Shown here: positions 63,968 through 64,000 of the stretch, piece after piece
How positions within the stretch are numbered: position 1 is the stretch's first letter
Layout: the number at the start of each line of letters is the position of its first letter
From: Alistipes sp.
Lineage (GTDB): Bacteria > Bacteroidota > Bacteroidia > Bacteroidales > Rikenellaceae
Assembly (NCBI GenBank): GCA_017532885.1
Contig: JAFXIS010000017.1
Location: forward strand, 62,001 to 126,000
DNA length: 64,000 nt
Direction: 5' to 3'
Notes under the pieces: generated by a model
Database searches by the model: none
Told to the model about the DNA's origin: nothing
What the model saw: the letters and a program-made list of their open reading frames with translations, nothing else
Position numbers and translations under genes: made by a program

Positions 63968-64000
63968 ATTTTCAATCTCAAAAAAACTATTATCTATGCA

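Overview
The window looks like chromosomal DNA of an anaerobic gut Bacteroidales, most like Alistipes or another Rikenellaceae member (inference, not proof). The signs are: many -7 boxes of the Bacteroidetes form TAnnTTTG, several with a TTTG or TTG 19-22 nt upstream; almost no Shine-Dalgarno sequences; lipoproteins and efflux genes of Bacteroidetes type; a hybrid two-component-like regulator; and a complete methylaspartate (glutamate mutase) operon. No phage, insertion sequence, CRISPR array or rRNA was seen. Two tRNA genes are present (His-GTG and Glu-CTC).

Layout. 1-9 kb: start of an NSS symporter, a four-repeat surface lipoprotein, folB-tyrS-dnaX, yebC, tsaC, a pair of small acyl-carrier-like genes (one frameshifted) and purC. 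9.6-13.7 kb: groES-groEL and a secreted heparinase II/III-type lyase. 13.8-20.8 kb: tRNA-His, then the minus-strand operon glmS-glmL-glmE-mal-AtuA-DUF4387 for glutamate fermentation through 3-methylaspartate and mesaconate. 21-23 kb: a PurF-like phosphoribosyltransferase with a degenerate glutaminase site, and a PepSY-like protein. 23.2-35.3 kb: a plus-strand surface-polysaccharide operon (ugd, epimerase, rmlA-C-D-B, flippase, four glycosyltransferases, EpsG-like polymerase). 35.5-44 kb: M16 peptidase, gdhA and an HTCS-like regulator without a kinase core. 44-50 kb: tRNA-Glu and a tripartite RND efflux pump. 50-54.4 kb: a MocA oxidoreductase and a HEAT-repeat/DUF1080 protein. 54.5-57.2 kb: xerC, hpf, an SDR and crcB. 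57.3-64 kb: ureABCEFGD plus a urea transporter.

How it works together. Glutamate and ammonia are a theme: gdhA makes or consumes glutamate, the glm/mal operon deaminates it, and urease plus urea transporter supply ammonia. The ureA upstream region carries a good sigma-54-like site (GG-N10-GC).

The most unusual signals are: (i) a family of structured intergenic elements, each between the stop codon of a minus-strand gene and its terminator, always in the same orientation, with compensating changes in an apical hairpin; (ii) an 11-A slippery run in dnaX where one extra base, or a -1 shift, meets an immediate UAA and would give a 365-residue gamma subunit; (iii) an HTCS-like regulator lacking the phosphoacceptor His and the ATPase domain; (iv) two ACP-like proteins with Glu at the phosphopantetheine Ser position; (v) the AtuA/DUF4387 pair sitting where a mesaconate hydratase is needed.
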